Assembly: GCA_900129675.1 (NCBI GenBank)
Contig: FSRD01000003.1
Span: 868,001 to 932,000 of the forward strand
DNA from: Bradyrhizobium erythrophlei
GTDB taxonomy: Bacteria; Pseudomonadota; Alphaproteobacteria; Rhizobiales; Xanthobacteraceae
Reading direction: 5' to 3'
DNA length: 64,000 bases
Position numbers and translations under genes: made by a program. Every line of letters begins with the position of its first letter. Within the stretch, counting starts at the first letter, position 1. The notes beneath the pieces are model-generated. The model was not told the DNA's origin. It did no database searches and was given only the letters and a program-made list of their open reading frames with translations. Positions 1 to 7,746 of the stretch are shown piece by piece.

Positions 1-123
1 CGGCTGCTGGTGACGGCGCCGTCCGAGAACAACCCCGAAAAATCGATCCCGGTGCGATTCCGGGTGACCGACATCGGCCTCGGCGAGGTCGCGTCTGCGA
101 TCGACAATTTCGTCACGCCGTAG
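1..123 (+). CDS. fixG: Cytochrome c oxidase accessory protein FixG/CcoG, C-terminal end (partial)
   Basis: The window opens inside this gene. The first 40 codons in frame 1 encode the tail of a beta-rich domain (ending IDNFVTP) before TAG at 121-123. FixG/CcoG is a membrane protein with ferredoxin-like clusters and a C-terminal immunoglobulin-like domain, needed to supply copper to cbb3 oxidase. Only the end of that domain is visible, so the call rests mainly on position, 19 bases before fixH in the conserved order fixG-fixH-fixI-fixS. The membrane and iron-sulfur parts, and any fixNOQP operon, lie upstream of the window. Confidence 0.8.
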   Translation, partial: RLLVTAPSENNPEKSIPVRFRVTDIGLGEVASAIDNFVTP

Positions 124-142
124 CATTCCGACGGAGCATCGC

Positions 143-643
143 ATGGACAGAGCGTCTCATACACCGAAACCGTTGACCGGACGCACGGTGCTATTTCTGT
201 TGGTCGCGTTCTTTGGTGTCGTGATCGGAGTCAATCTGGTCATGATGAAGTTCGCGATCCAGACCTTGCCGGGCACCGAAGTCGACAGCGCCTATAGCGC
301 CAGCCTGGCCTATGAGGGGGAGATCGCGGCCGCCCATGATCAGAACGCGCGCAACTGGCAAGTCGACGCACACGTTCAGCGCGGCCCCGATGGTGGTGCG
401 ACGCTGCAGGTGGAGGCACGGGACAACAACGGCCGGCCGATGTCCGGCCTGAAGTTTCAGGGCCGCTTCGAACGTCCAACCGACAGGCGCGCGGATCAGG
501 CGGTGACACTTGCGGAGACCGGGATTGGCATCTACCGCGGCAGCGCGTCGCTGATCGCGCCGGGGCAATGGGACCTCGTGCTTCAGGGCGATGCGGCGGG
601 CCGACGGATGTTCCTGTCGAAGAATCGTGTGCTGTTGAACTAG
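143..643 (+). CDS. fixH: FixH, cbb3 oxidase assembly protein
   Basis: This is a 166-residue protein with one N-terminal membrane segment (about residues 15-37, rich in V, L, F and G) and a periplasmic domain, the usual FixH/CcoH layout and length. CcoH binds the cbb3 oxidase assembly intermediate and stabilises CcoP and CcoN. It lies between fixG and fixI, 13 bases before fixI, in a typical fixGHIS operon. The ATG at 143 is the first start after the fixG stop and leaves the membrane segment intact. I see no gene-specific promoter, so it is probably transcribed with fixG from a low-oxygen promoter outside the window. Confidence 0.9.
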   Translation: MDRASHTPKPLTGRTVLFLLVAFFGVVIGVNLVMMKFAIQTLPGTEVDSAYSASLAYEGEIAAAHDQNARNWQVDAHVQRGPDGGATLQVEARDNNGRPMSGLKFQGRFERPTDRRADQAVTLAETGIGIYRGSASLIAPGQWDLVLQGDAAGRRMFLSKNRVLLN

Positions 644-656
644 GAAGGCATCGACT

Positions 657-2849
657 ATGCAGGCCGTGCGCGACTTTTCGCATTACGTCCGGGACGCAGG
701 CTCCGGTCTGTCCCACATCGATCTTGCAGTCGAGGGCGTCAGTTGCGCCGGATGCATGTCCAAGATCGAGCGCGGACTGTCTGCGATCCCCGACGTCACG
801 CTCGCACGCGTCAATCTCACCGACCGCCGGGTGGCGCTGGAATGGCGCCAGGGAGCGGTCGATCCGGCCCGATTCATCGACCGGCTCGCCGAACTCGGCT
901 ACAAGGCTCATCCATTCGAGACCGAAAGCGCGGAGGCCGCGGAAGCCGAGCGATCGCGCTTCCTGCTGCGCTGCCTCGGGGTTGCGGCGTTCGCGACCAT
1001 GAACGTGATGATGCTGTCGATCCCGGTGTGGTCCGGCAACATCGGCGACATGATGTCCGAGCAGCGCGATTTCTTTCACTGGCTGTCGGCGCTGATCGCG
1101 CTACCGGCCGCAGCCTATGCCGGCCAACCGTTCTTCCGCTCGGCGTATCAGGCGTTGCGCACCCGCAACGTCAACATGGACGTTCCGATCAGCGTCGGCG
1201 TCATGCTGGCGCTGGGCATGTCGCTGATCGAGACTATCCATCACGCCGAGCATGCCTATTTCGATGCGGCGATCATGTTGCTGACGTTTCTGCTGGTGGG
1301 CCGTTATCTCGACCAGAATATGCGACGACGAACGCGCGCGGTTGCTGGAAACCTGGCGGCGCTCAAGGCCGAGACCGCGACCAAGTTCGTCGGCGCCGGC
1401 GAGATCGCCGAGGTGCCGGTCGCCGCGATCCATACCGGCGACATCGTCCTGCTGCGGCCCGGCGAGCGCTGCGCGGTCGATGGCACGGTCATCGAGGGCC
1501 GATCCGAGATCGACCAAAGCCTGATCACCGGCGAAACCGTGCACGTCACCGCAGCGCAAGGCACGGCCGTTTATGCCGGGTCGCTCAACATCTCGGGCAC
1601 GCTGCGCGTCCGCGTCTCGGCGGCGTCGGATGGCACGCTGCTGGCGGACATCACCCGACTGCTCGACAATGCCTTGCAGGCCCGCTCACGATATGTGCGT
1701 CTCGCAGACCGCGCGTCGAGGCTCTATGCGCCGGTGGTGCATGCCGCGGCGCTGCTGACCATGATCGGCTGGGTTTTGATGGGGGCGAACTGGCACGACG
1801 CGGTTGTTACCGCGATCGCGGTCTTGATCATCACCTGTCCCTGCGCGCTTGGCCTCGCCATCCCGACCGTCCAGACGGTGGCTTCGGGCGCAATGTTCCG
1901 CGCCGGCGTGCTGCTCAATTCGGGCGATGCCATCGAACGGCTGGCCGAGGTCGACCGGATTATCTTCGACAAGACCGGAACCCTGACCTTGCCTGAGCTC
2001 GACGTCGTCAATTCCGCAGCTATCCCGCCCGAAATGTTCGAGCTTGCCGGACGGCTGGCGCTCGCAAGCCATCATCCGGTGGCCGCCGCGGTGGCGCGTG
2101 CGTCGAACGCCCGGTCGCCGCTGGCCGGCGTGGTCGAGGAGCCCGGGCAGGGCGTTCGCGCTTTCATCGAGGGCGAGGAGATCAGGCTGGGTAGGCCGTC
2201 CTTTTGCGGCGCCGATCGGCTGGCCAACGAGATTCTGATCCGGGACCCGGAAGTGTCGGCCGTCGCGTTCAGCCGGGACGGTGTCCGCTATGTGTTCGCG
2301 GTCCGGCAGCTTCTGCGCCCGGATGCGCCAGCGATGATGGCCGCGCTTCAGGCACGCGGCATCGCGGTGGAGATTGTCTCGGGCGACCGGGAGCCGGCGG
2401 TGCGGGCGGCCGCGCAATCGCTCGGAATTGGCGAGTGGCGCGCCGGCGTCACGCCGGCCGACAAGATCGCGCGCATCGACGAACTGAAACAGCAGGGCTT
2501 CAAGGTCATGATGGTCGGCGACGGGCTGAATGACGCGCCGGCGCTCGCCGCCGCGCATGTTTCGATGTCACCGATCAGTGCCGCCCATCTGAGCCAGGCG
2601 ACCGCGGATCTTGTGTTTCTCGGCAAGCCGCTTGCTCCGGTGGTTGCTGCGATCGACTTCTCGCGGAAGGCGCTGTATTTGATGCGGCAGAATCTCTGGC
2701 TTGCGGTCGGATACAATTTCCTGGCGGTTCCGATCGCGATTGCCGGGTTCGTGACGCCGCTGATCGCCGCGGTCGCGATGTCCGGCTCCTCACTGCTGGT
2801 GATGCTGAACGCGCTTCGTGCACGCGGCGTCGCGCAACGGAGGTCATGA
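657..2849 (+). CDS. fixI: FixI/CcoI, copper-exporting P1B-type ATPase for cbb3 oxidase
   Basis: This 730-residue heavy-metal P-type ATPase moves copper across the inner membrane for the CuB site of cbb3 oxidase. All signatures are present. There is an N-terminal metal-binding domain with C30-x-x-C33 (GVSCAGC), the transmembrane metal site C394-P-C396, the phosphorylated aspartate D438 in DKTGT, a HP motif (SHHPVA) and the hinge GDGLNDAPAL. About eight membrane segments fit the family. Placement between fixH and fixS separates it from general CopA exporters. Its stop overlaps the fixS start, so the two are probably translationally coupled. Confidence 0.95.
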   Translation: MQAVRDFSHYVRDAGSGLSHIDLAVEGVSCAGCMSKIERGLSAIPDVTLARVNLTDRRVALEWRQGAVDPARFIDRLAELGYKAHPFETESAEAAEAERSRFLLRCLGVAAFATMNVMMLSIPVWSGNIGDMMSEQRDFFHWLSALIALPAAAYAGQPFFRSAYQALRTRNVNMDVPISVGVMLALGMSLIETIHHAEHAYFDAAIMLLTFLLVGRYLDQNMRRRTRAVAGNLAALKAETATKFVGAGEIAEVPVAAIHTGDIVLLRPGERCAVDGTVIEGRSEIDQSLITGETVHVTAAQGTAVYAGSLNISGTLRVRVSAASDGTLLADITRLLDNALQARSRYVRLADRASRLYAPVVHAAALLTMIGWVLMGANWHDAVVTAIAVLIITCPCALGLAIPTVQTVASGAMFRAGVLLNSGDAIERLAEVDRIIFDKTGTLTLPELDVVNSAAIPPEMFELAGRLALASHHPVAAAVARASNARSPLAGVVEEPGQGVRAFIEGEEIRLGRPSFCGADRLANEILIRDPEVSAVAFSRDGVRYVFAVRQLLRPDAPAMMAALQARGIAVEIVSGDREPAVRAAAQSLGIGEWRAGVTPADKIARIDELKQQGFKVMMVGDGLNDAPALAAAHVSMSPISAAHLSQATADLVFLGKPLAPVVAAIDFSRKALYLMRQNLWLAVGYNFLAVPIAIAGFVTPLIAAVAMSGSSLLVMLNALRARGVAQRRS

Positions 2850-3022
2850 TGGAAGTGCTGGTCATTCTGGTGCCGCTGGCGCTCGGCCTCGGCCTCGTGG
2901 GGTTGCTTGGATTTCTTTGGTCGCTCAAGAGCGGGCAGTATGACGATCTCGACGGCGCGGCCTGGCGGGCCATTGCCGATGATGAGCCGGTGACGGAGCA
3001 TCCGTCAGACAGACCCGCTTAG
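2846..3022 (+). CDS. fixS: FixS/CcoS, small cbb3 oxidase maturation protein
   Basis: This 58-residue protein starts at tandem ATG codons that overlap the fixI stop. It has one hydrophobic segment (about residues 4-26, VLVILVPLALGLGLVGLLGF), then the CcoS-like stretch WSLKSGQYDDLDGAAWR and an acidic tail. CcoS is needed for incorporation of haem and copper cofactors into the catalytic subunit of cbb3 oxidase. Length, topology and position as the last gene of fixGHIS all match. The frame ends at TAG 3020-3022, 42 bases before the convergent DUF1045 gene ends. Confidence 0.92.
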   Translation: MMEVLVILVPLALGLGLVGLLGFLWSLKSGQYDDLDGAAWRAIADDEPVTEHPSDRPA

Positions 3023-3064
3023 GCGCCTTGATCGCAAGTTGGGGTCCGCCATCTCCGATCCCGG

Positions 3065-3796
3065 CTAGTTCTGCATTTGCTTGACGGCGCAATGTTGGAT
3101 GATCCGGAAGCGTGCGTCGGCATGGTCCTGACGGAACAATGCGATCCGGTCGATCGCGAGCGTCTTGAGACCGATTGCGGAAAAGCGATCCCTTAGCATC
3201 GCCATCACGGGCTCGCGCCGCGCTTCATCCAGTCGGCCGGTCAGCGTCATGTGAAACCGAAACTCTTCCATCACATAAGGGTAGCCCCAGCGATCGAGAT
3301 ATTCACACTGCCTCGGTGTCAGCTTCGCGGGATTTCGTCGCGCGCGATCCCCGGCCGTCAGCGGCGCGCGGAATGAATCGAATTCGTGGGTCACATCCCC
3401 GACAAACTGCAGCAGTTCCGCCGACGGTTTGGCCGGCATCACGGCGATAAAGCCGCTGATCGAATCGACGACGGGCTCAATCGCCGGAATGGAGCGTGCC
3501 GTAGCGGCGAAAGACTCGCACGCCGCGGCCAGCTCAGCCTCGGTCCTGCCGGGCGCCAGCGCCATTGGCGCCTTCAGCGTGGCGTGAAAGCCGTACTTTC
3601 GGGGATCCTGGGTCAGGTCGTGCCAGTCGGGCCTTGCCAGGGTCACGTCACCCGGAAAGGGCAGGTCGTCCCCGCGATAGGCGTCGTAGCCGAGCAGATC
3701 TGCGCCAAAACGGTCCAGCACACTGCCGGGTGCGGGAGCGTAATAGATGGCATAGCGTGGATAATTCCCCATCGCCGCACAATAGAGCCGCGTCAC
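3065..3796 (-). CDS. DUF1045 / 2H-phosphoesterase-like phosphonate metabolism protein
   Basis: This 243-residue protein belongs to the DUF1045 family often found in phosphonate operons. Two HxTL motifs are visible, H71-A-T73-L (GFHATLKAP) and H182-M-T184-L (FRFHMTLTG). This spacing defines 2H phosphoesterases, which open cyclic ribose phosphates. It is the last gene of the minus-strand trio, and its GTG start overlaps the stop of the PhnM-like gene by four bases. An internal ATG at residue 9 (position 3772) is an alternative start. No phnP is in the window, so I infer it may act on the cyclic phosphoribosyl product of C-P lyase. That activity is not shown by the sequence. Confidence 0.8.
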   Translation of the reverse strand: MTRLYCAAMGNYPRYAIYYAPAPGSVLDRFGADLLGYDAYRGDDLPFPGDVTLARPDWHDLTQDPRKYGFHATLKAPMALAPGRTEAELAAACESFAATARSIPAIEPVVDSISGFIAVMPAKPSAELLQFVGDVTHEFDSFRAPLTAGDRARRNPAKLTPRQCEYLDRWGYPYVMEEFRFHMTLTGRLDEARREPVMAMLRDRFSAIGLKTLAIDRIALFRQDHADARFRIIQHCAVKQMQN

Positions 3797-4986
3797 GCGG
3801 CTGCAACTGCCTTGCGCGGGATGGCGGATGAATGGATGAGACGGCTCGCATCCGTCAAATGCACCAGACGTCCCGCGGCAATGACCGCGACGACTCGCGG
3901 CCGCAGCGGCACCCTGTCATCGACGAGGATGATGTCGGCGCGCTGGCCTTCGGCGAGAACGCCGCGATCTCCAAGACCCGCAGCGCGCGCCGGCGCCGCC
4001 GAAATCAGCTCCCAGGCTTTGGCAAGCGGCAGCACGCCGTCGGCATCAAGCCGGAACGCCGCCAGCAATTGCGCCGGATAGTAATAATCGGACGCCAGCA
4101 CCGAACACAGGCCCTTGGCGATCATGTCGGATGCCTTGGTCCATCCGGTATGACTGCCGCCGCGCACGACGTTGGGCGCGCCGAACACGATGAAGTCGCC
4201 GGCCTCGGCCGCCTCGCGCGCGGTTTCCTCGTTCACCGGAAATTCGGCTATGCCGACGCCTTGCGAGCGAAATGCCGCCCGCATCGCCGGGCTTTCATCG
4301 TCGTGCGACAGCATCCGGACATCGGCTAGGCGCGCGGCCTGCGCCAGGCGTGCGATCGATGGAGGCACATCGTGAGCGCGGGAAACGACCCGCTCAACCA
4401 GCCGGTCGAACGCGTCGTTCGGGAGTCCGGTTCGTTCCACCATGCGGCTGCGCTTTTGGGGTTTTGCCAGACTGGTAATCGTCGAATCCATGTGATCGTT
4501 GAACGCCAGGAGATCGATGCGTCCTTCTGCCAGCCATTTGGCGATTTCGGCCTCGGCATCGAGATTGTAGGTCTCGTGACGCAGATGGAATCGGGTATCG
4601 GCGGCAAGCTGCGGCCGCATCGATTCGATCGCCTCGAGCAAAAGCCTTGCATTATCGCCGCTGCGCAGTCCGGGCTCCCAGGACCATGTCGTGGCGTGAT
4701 AGACGGTGGTGATGCCGTTGCTGATCGCCTGCCGGTCGCTGTCCGCCAGCGCAACATCGACGGGAAAGTCGACCCCGGCGCGCGGCATCATCTGCCGCTC
4801 GAACGCGTCGCCATGCAGGTCGACGATGCCAGGCAGCACCTTCAAGCCATCGGCGTTAATATGGAATGAAGTGCGTCCCTGGTCCGAACCCACAGCGCTG
4901 ATTTCGCGACCGGCGACCCGCAGCGAGGTCTCGACAAACTCGCGACCGACCAGCGCCCGGCCACCTTCTAGAAGGATATCGGTCAC
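3793..4986 (-). CDS. PhnM-like amidohydrolase (second copy, divergent)
   Basis: This 397-residue amidohydrolase is related to PhnM, which removes pyrophosphate from ribosyl-phosphonate triphosphate. Conserved blocks include PGIVDLHGDAFER, FNDHMD, LSHDDE, GAPNVVRGGSHTGW and LASDYYYP. It differs from the other PhnM in this window (14913-16070): the first metal motif is HGDAFE, not HTDHLE, and the following region is longer. It overlaps both neighbours by four bases in the acyltransferase/PhnM-like/2H operon. It may be a second diphosphatase or act on another phosphonate-linked substrate. Fold is clear and substrate is not. Confidence 0.82.
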   Translation of the reverse strand: MTDILLEGGRALVGREFVETSLRVAGREISAVGSDQGRTSFHINADGLKVLPGIVDLHGDAFERQMMPRAGVDFPVDVALADSDRQAISNGITTVYHATTWSWEPGLRSGDNARLLLEAIESMRPQLAADTRFHLRHETYNLDAEAEIAKWLAEGRIDLLAFNDHMDSTITSLAKPQKRSRMVERTGLPNDAFDRLVERVVSRAHDVPPSIARLAQAARLADVRMLSHDDESPAMRAAFRSQGVGIAEFPVNEETAREAAEAGDFIVFGAPNVVRGGSHTGWTKASDMIAKGLCSVLASDYYYPAQLLAAFRLDADGVLPLAKAWELISAAPARAAGLGDRGVLAEGQRADIILVDDRVPLRPRVVAVIAAGRLVHLTDASRLIHSSAIPRKAVAAA

Positions 4987-5663
4987 GACATTGCACTCCG
5001 CCGTCTGGCGTGGGAGCGAGCCGAGCCGCCCGCCGCCTCATATTTCGCGAGGAAATCCTCGACGCCAAGCCTTCGGAAATCAGGCAGGGCGGTACGAAGC
5101 GTCTCATGGTCCCAATCCCACCATCCAAGCTCGGCCAGCCGGCTGGTGATGGCCTCGGGAAACCGCCGCTTGATCGCCCGCGCCGGATTTCCCGCCACGA
5201 TGGTGTAGGCGGGTACGTCCTTGGTCACGATCGCACCAGCCGCGACCACCGCGCCGGTGCCGACCGAGCGCCCCGGCAACACGATGGCGCCATGCCCGAT
5301 CCAGACGTCATGGCCGATATGGACGCGGTGTTCGCGCCGCCATTCAAAGAAATCGGCGTCGTCGCTCTCGCCGGGAAAATAGGCGCTGGCGCGATAGATG
5401 AAATGCGCCTGCGACGCCCGGTGCATCGGATGATTGCCGGGGTTGATCCGGGTCATCGCCGCGATCGAGCAGAATTTTCCGATCGTGGTGTAGGTGATCT
5501 GTGCGTCGTTCACGACATAAGAATAGTCGTCCATGGAGACGTCGAGCAGGATGGTCCGCGCACCGACCTCGGTATAGGCGCCGAGTTGGCTTTCACGCAC
5601 CGAGGCGGTGGGATCGACGGTCGGTTCAACGGAGAGCATCTTGCCGGCCATTTTGCGTTCCAT
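4983..5663 (-). CDS. Hexapeptide-repeat (left-handed beta-helix) acyltransferase of phosphonate operons
   Basis: This protein of about 226 residues has left-handed beta-helix repeats (VHIGHDVWIGHGAIVLPG, then GAVVAAGAIVTKDVP and the typical YTIVAGNPARAIKRRF). It resembles the chloramphenicol/xenobiotic acetyltransferase class that accompanies phn genes. In such clusters it may acetylate an aminophosphonate before C-P cleavage; that is inference. It is the first gene of the minus-strand operon and overlaps the PhnM-like gene by four bases. Starts at 5663, 5651 or 5639 are all possible; none has a strong ribosome site, and I chose the longest ATG. PHO-box-like repeats lie just upstream. Confidence 0.8.
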   Translation of the reverse strand: MERKMAGKMLSVEPTVDPTASVRESQLGAYTEVGARTILLDVSMDDYSYVVNDAQITYTTIGKFCSIAAMTRINPGNHPMHRASQAHFIYRASAYFPGESDDADFFEWRREHRVHIGHDVWIGHGAIVLPGRSVGTGAVVAAGAIVTKDVPAYTIVAGNPARAIKRRFPEAITSRLAELGWWDWDHETLRTALPDFRRLGVEDFLAKYEAAGGSARSHARRRSAMS

Positions 5664-5708
5664 GAGCAATCGGGATTAGAGGCGCTGCGCACGTCATCAA
5701 TGGGCCTG

Positions 5709-5736
5709 ATGACGATGTCATGACGGATTTATGACG
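5709..5736 (-). promoter_or_regulatory. Triple PHO-box-like repeat facing the minus-strand phn trio
   Basis: On the minus strand the six bases CGTCAT occur three times at exactly 11-bp spacing (plus-strand positions 5709, 5720 and 5731 read ATGACG). PhoB sites are built of 7-base CTGTCAT-like repeats with 11-bp periodicity, so spacing and sequence both fit. The array ends about 45 bases upstream of the acyltransferase start. Confidence 0.6.
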
Positions 5737-5775
5737 ATTGTCTCCGGTGTGGATGACCACCGCACCGCGGCGCGG

Positions 5776-5793
5776 CTGTCACACAACTGTTAG
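5776..5793 (+). promoter_or_regulatory. PHO-box-like direct repeat upstream of phnC
   Basis: CTGTCAC (5776-5782) and CTGTTAG (5787-5793) form a direct repeat with 11-bp periodicity and a 4-base spacer (ACAA), close to the PhoB consensus. It sits 47 bases before the phnC ATG and suggests induction by phosphate starvation. Confidence 0.6.
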
Positions 5794-5839
5794 ATACCAG
5801 CGCTAGCGATGACCGGGGACGACGCGGTTGGAGCATTGC

Positions 5840-6655
5840 ATGCTGGTGGTAGAAGGTTTGACGTGCCGTTTCGGCACCAAAGCCGCGGTTGACAATGCTT
5901 CCTTCTCGGTAGCGCCCGGTGCCTTTATCGGTGTGATCGGCCGGTCCGGCGCCGGCAAATCGACGCTGCTGCGGATGATCAACCGCCTCGCTGACCCCAC
6001 CGAAGGCCGGATCCTGTTCGAAGGCGTCGATGTCACTGCGCTGCGTGGCAGGGAGTTGCGGCAGTGGCGTGCGCGTTCGGCGATGATCTTTCAGCAATTC
6101 AACCTGGTTGGCCGGCTCGATGTGTTGACCAATGTGTTGATGGGGCGGTTGGCGGAAATCCCGTCCTGGCGTTCGCTGGCGCAGCTTTGGCCCGAACACG
6201 ACAAGGCGCTGGCGATGTCCGCGCTCGAGCAGTTCGATATGGGCTCGCTCGCGGCCCAGCGCGCCGACCAGCTTTCCGGCGGCCAGCAGCAGCGCGTCGC
6301 GATTGCGCGCGCGCTGGTGCAGGAGCCGGACATCATCCTCGCCGACGAGCCGATCGCCTCGCTCGATCCGCGCAACACCCGGATCGTGATGGACGCACTG
6401 CTGCGCATCAACAAGCACTTCGGCATCACGGTGATCTGCAATTTGCATTCGCTCGATCTGGCGCGAATCTATTGCGATCGCCTGATCGGGATGTCGGCTG
6501 GCCGCGTAGTATTCGACGGCGCGCCCGCGATTCTGACCGATCATATTGCGCGTGAGCTTTACGATCTCGAGGCCAACGAAGTCATGGGCAGCGCGCCGAT
6601 TCATGCGCCTGAAACCGCAACCGTTCCGGCGCTCGGCACCGCAGCTGCGGCCTGA
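5840..6655 (+). CDS. phnC: PhnC, phosphonate ABC transporter ATPase
   Basis: This 271-residue ABC ATPase powers phosphonate import. Walker A is GRSGAGKST (residues 34-42), the signature is LSGGQQQ, Walker B is ILADEP followed by IASLDP, and the H-loop is NLHSLDLA, all standard PhnC. It is the first gene of phnC-phnD-phnE1-phnE2. A TTG lies four codons upstream, but the ATG at 5840 gives the usual PhnC N-terminus (MLVVEGLTC). A PHO-box-like repeat lies directly upstream. Confidence 0.94.
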   Translation: MLVVEGLTCRFGTKAAVDNASFSVAPGAFIGVIGRSGAGKSTLLRMINRLADPTEGRILFEGVDVTALRGRELRQWRARSAMIFQQFNLVGRLDVLTNVLMGRLAEIPSWRSLAQLWPEHDKALAMSALEQFDMGSLAAQRADQLSGGQQQRVAIARALVQEPDIILADEPIASLDPRNTRIVMDALLRINKHFGITVICNLHSLDLARIYCDRLIGMSAGRVVFDGAPAILTDHIARELYDLEANEVMGSAPIHAPETATVPALGTAAAA

Positions 6656-6732
6656 GCAATTGCTTCAGTACAGGGCGGCCGTTGCGAGCCTGCAATCGGC
6701 CGATGGGCGTAACTACAACAAGAGGGTACATC

Positions 6733-7662
6733 ATGATCACTCGTCGCATCGTTCTGGCCGGCGCCGCCGCGCTGGCGTTCACCGCATCCGCGTCAGCCGA
6801 AGACTGGAAGGCGAAATATCCGGAAATCACCTTTGCCGTGATTCCGGCCGAGAACGGCTCGGGCGTTCTTGAACGCTATACGCCGTTCGTGAACTATCTG
6901 TCGAAAGAGCTCGGCATCAAGGTGAACCTGCGCGTCGCCAACGACTATGCCGCCGTCATCGAAGGGCAACGCGCCGGCAACATCCATATCGGCTATTACG
7001 GTCCGGCGTCCTTCTCGCGCGCCCGCCTCACCGGGGTGAAGACCGACGCCTTCGTAATCGATGTCAACGCCGACGGCTCCAAGGGTTATTATTCGGTGTT
7101 CTACGTGCTCGCCAAGAGCCCGTACCAGAAGATTGAAGACCTAAAGGGCAAGAACCTCGGCCTGGTCGACCCGAATTCGACGTCGGGCAACAACATGCCG
7201 CGTTTCAAGATGAACCAGATGGGTATTGATCCCGACGCCTATTTCTCCAAGGTGATTTTCACCGGCAGCCATGAGAACGCCGTGCTGGCGCTGGCCCAGG
7301 GCACGGTCGATGTCGCCGCCAATTGGTGGAACGCGGAAGATGATTCGAACCTCACCCGCATGCTCGCCAAGAACATGGTCAAGTCGAGCGACGGCACGCC
7401 GCTGAAGAAGGAAGATTTTCGCGTCATCGTGAAGTCGGACCTCATCATCAACTCGCCCTACGCCTATCTCAGCGACCTGCCCGAGGACATGAAGGCCGCG
7501 ATCAAGCAGGCATTCCTCAACGCGCCCGAAAAGGACAAGGAAGCCTTCAAGAAGCTGTCCGATGGGAAGAATCTGCCCTGGCAGCCGATTACCAACGCGG
7601 ACTACGACAAGACCATCGAGCTGATTAAGTTCGTCGACAATCTGCGCAAGAAGGCGTCCTGA
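6733..7662 (+). CDS. phnD: PhnD, phosphonate-binding periplasmic protein
   Basis: This 309-residue solute-binding protein has a twin-arginine-like/Sec signal (MITRRIVLAGAAALAF, probable cleavage after ASA at residue 22). The mature part carries PhnD features such as the ENGSGVLERYTPFVNYLSKE region and a TSGNNMPRF loop of the kind that contacts the phosphonate. The ATG at 6733 follows an AGAGGG ribosome site; the longer reading frame from 6682 would spoil the signal peptide. A strong terminator-like hairpin follows the gene, which probably raises PhnD output relative to the permeases. Confidence 0.94.
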   Translation: MITRRIVLAGAAALAFTASASAEDWKAKYPEITFAVIPAENGSGVLERYTPFVNYLSKELGIKVNLRVANDYAAVIEGQRAGNIHIGYYGPASFSRARLTGVKTDAFVIDVNADGSKGYYSVFYVLAKSPYQKIEDLKGKNLGLVDPNSTSGNNMPRFKMNQMGIDPDAYFSKVIFTGSHENAVLALAQGTVDVAANWWNAEDDSNLTRMLAKNMVKSSDGTPLKKEDFRVIVKSDLIINSPYAYLSDLPEDMKAAIKQAFLNAPEKDKEAFKKLSDGKNLPWQPITNADYDKTIELIKFVDNLRKKAS

Positions 7663-7683
7663 TCGATCGGCGGATACAACACC

Positions 7684-7712
7684 AGGCCGGGTCCATGTGA
7701 CCCGGCCTTTTT
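7684..7712 (+). terminator. Intrinsic terminator/attenuator between phnD and phnE1
   Basis: A 10-bp stem (AGGCCGGGTC / GACCCGGCCT, loop CATGT) is followed by TTTTTC. This is a classic Rho-independent terminator shape, but it lies inside the operon between phnD and the permease genes. Confidence 0.75.
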
Positions 7713-7746
7713 CTCGTTTGGCATCTGAACCGGATCGTAATCGTCG

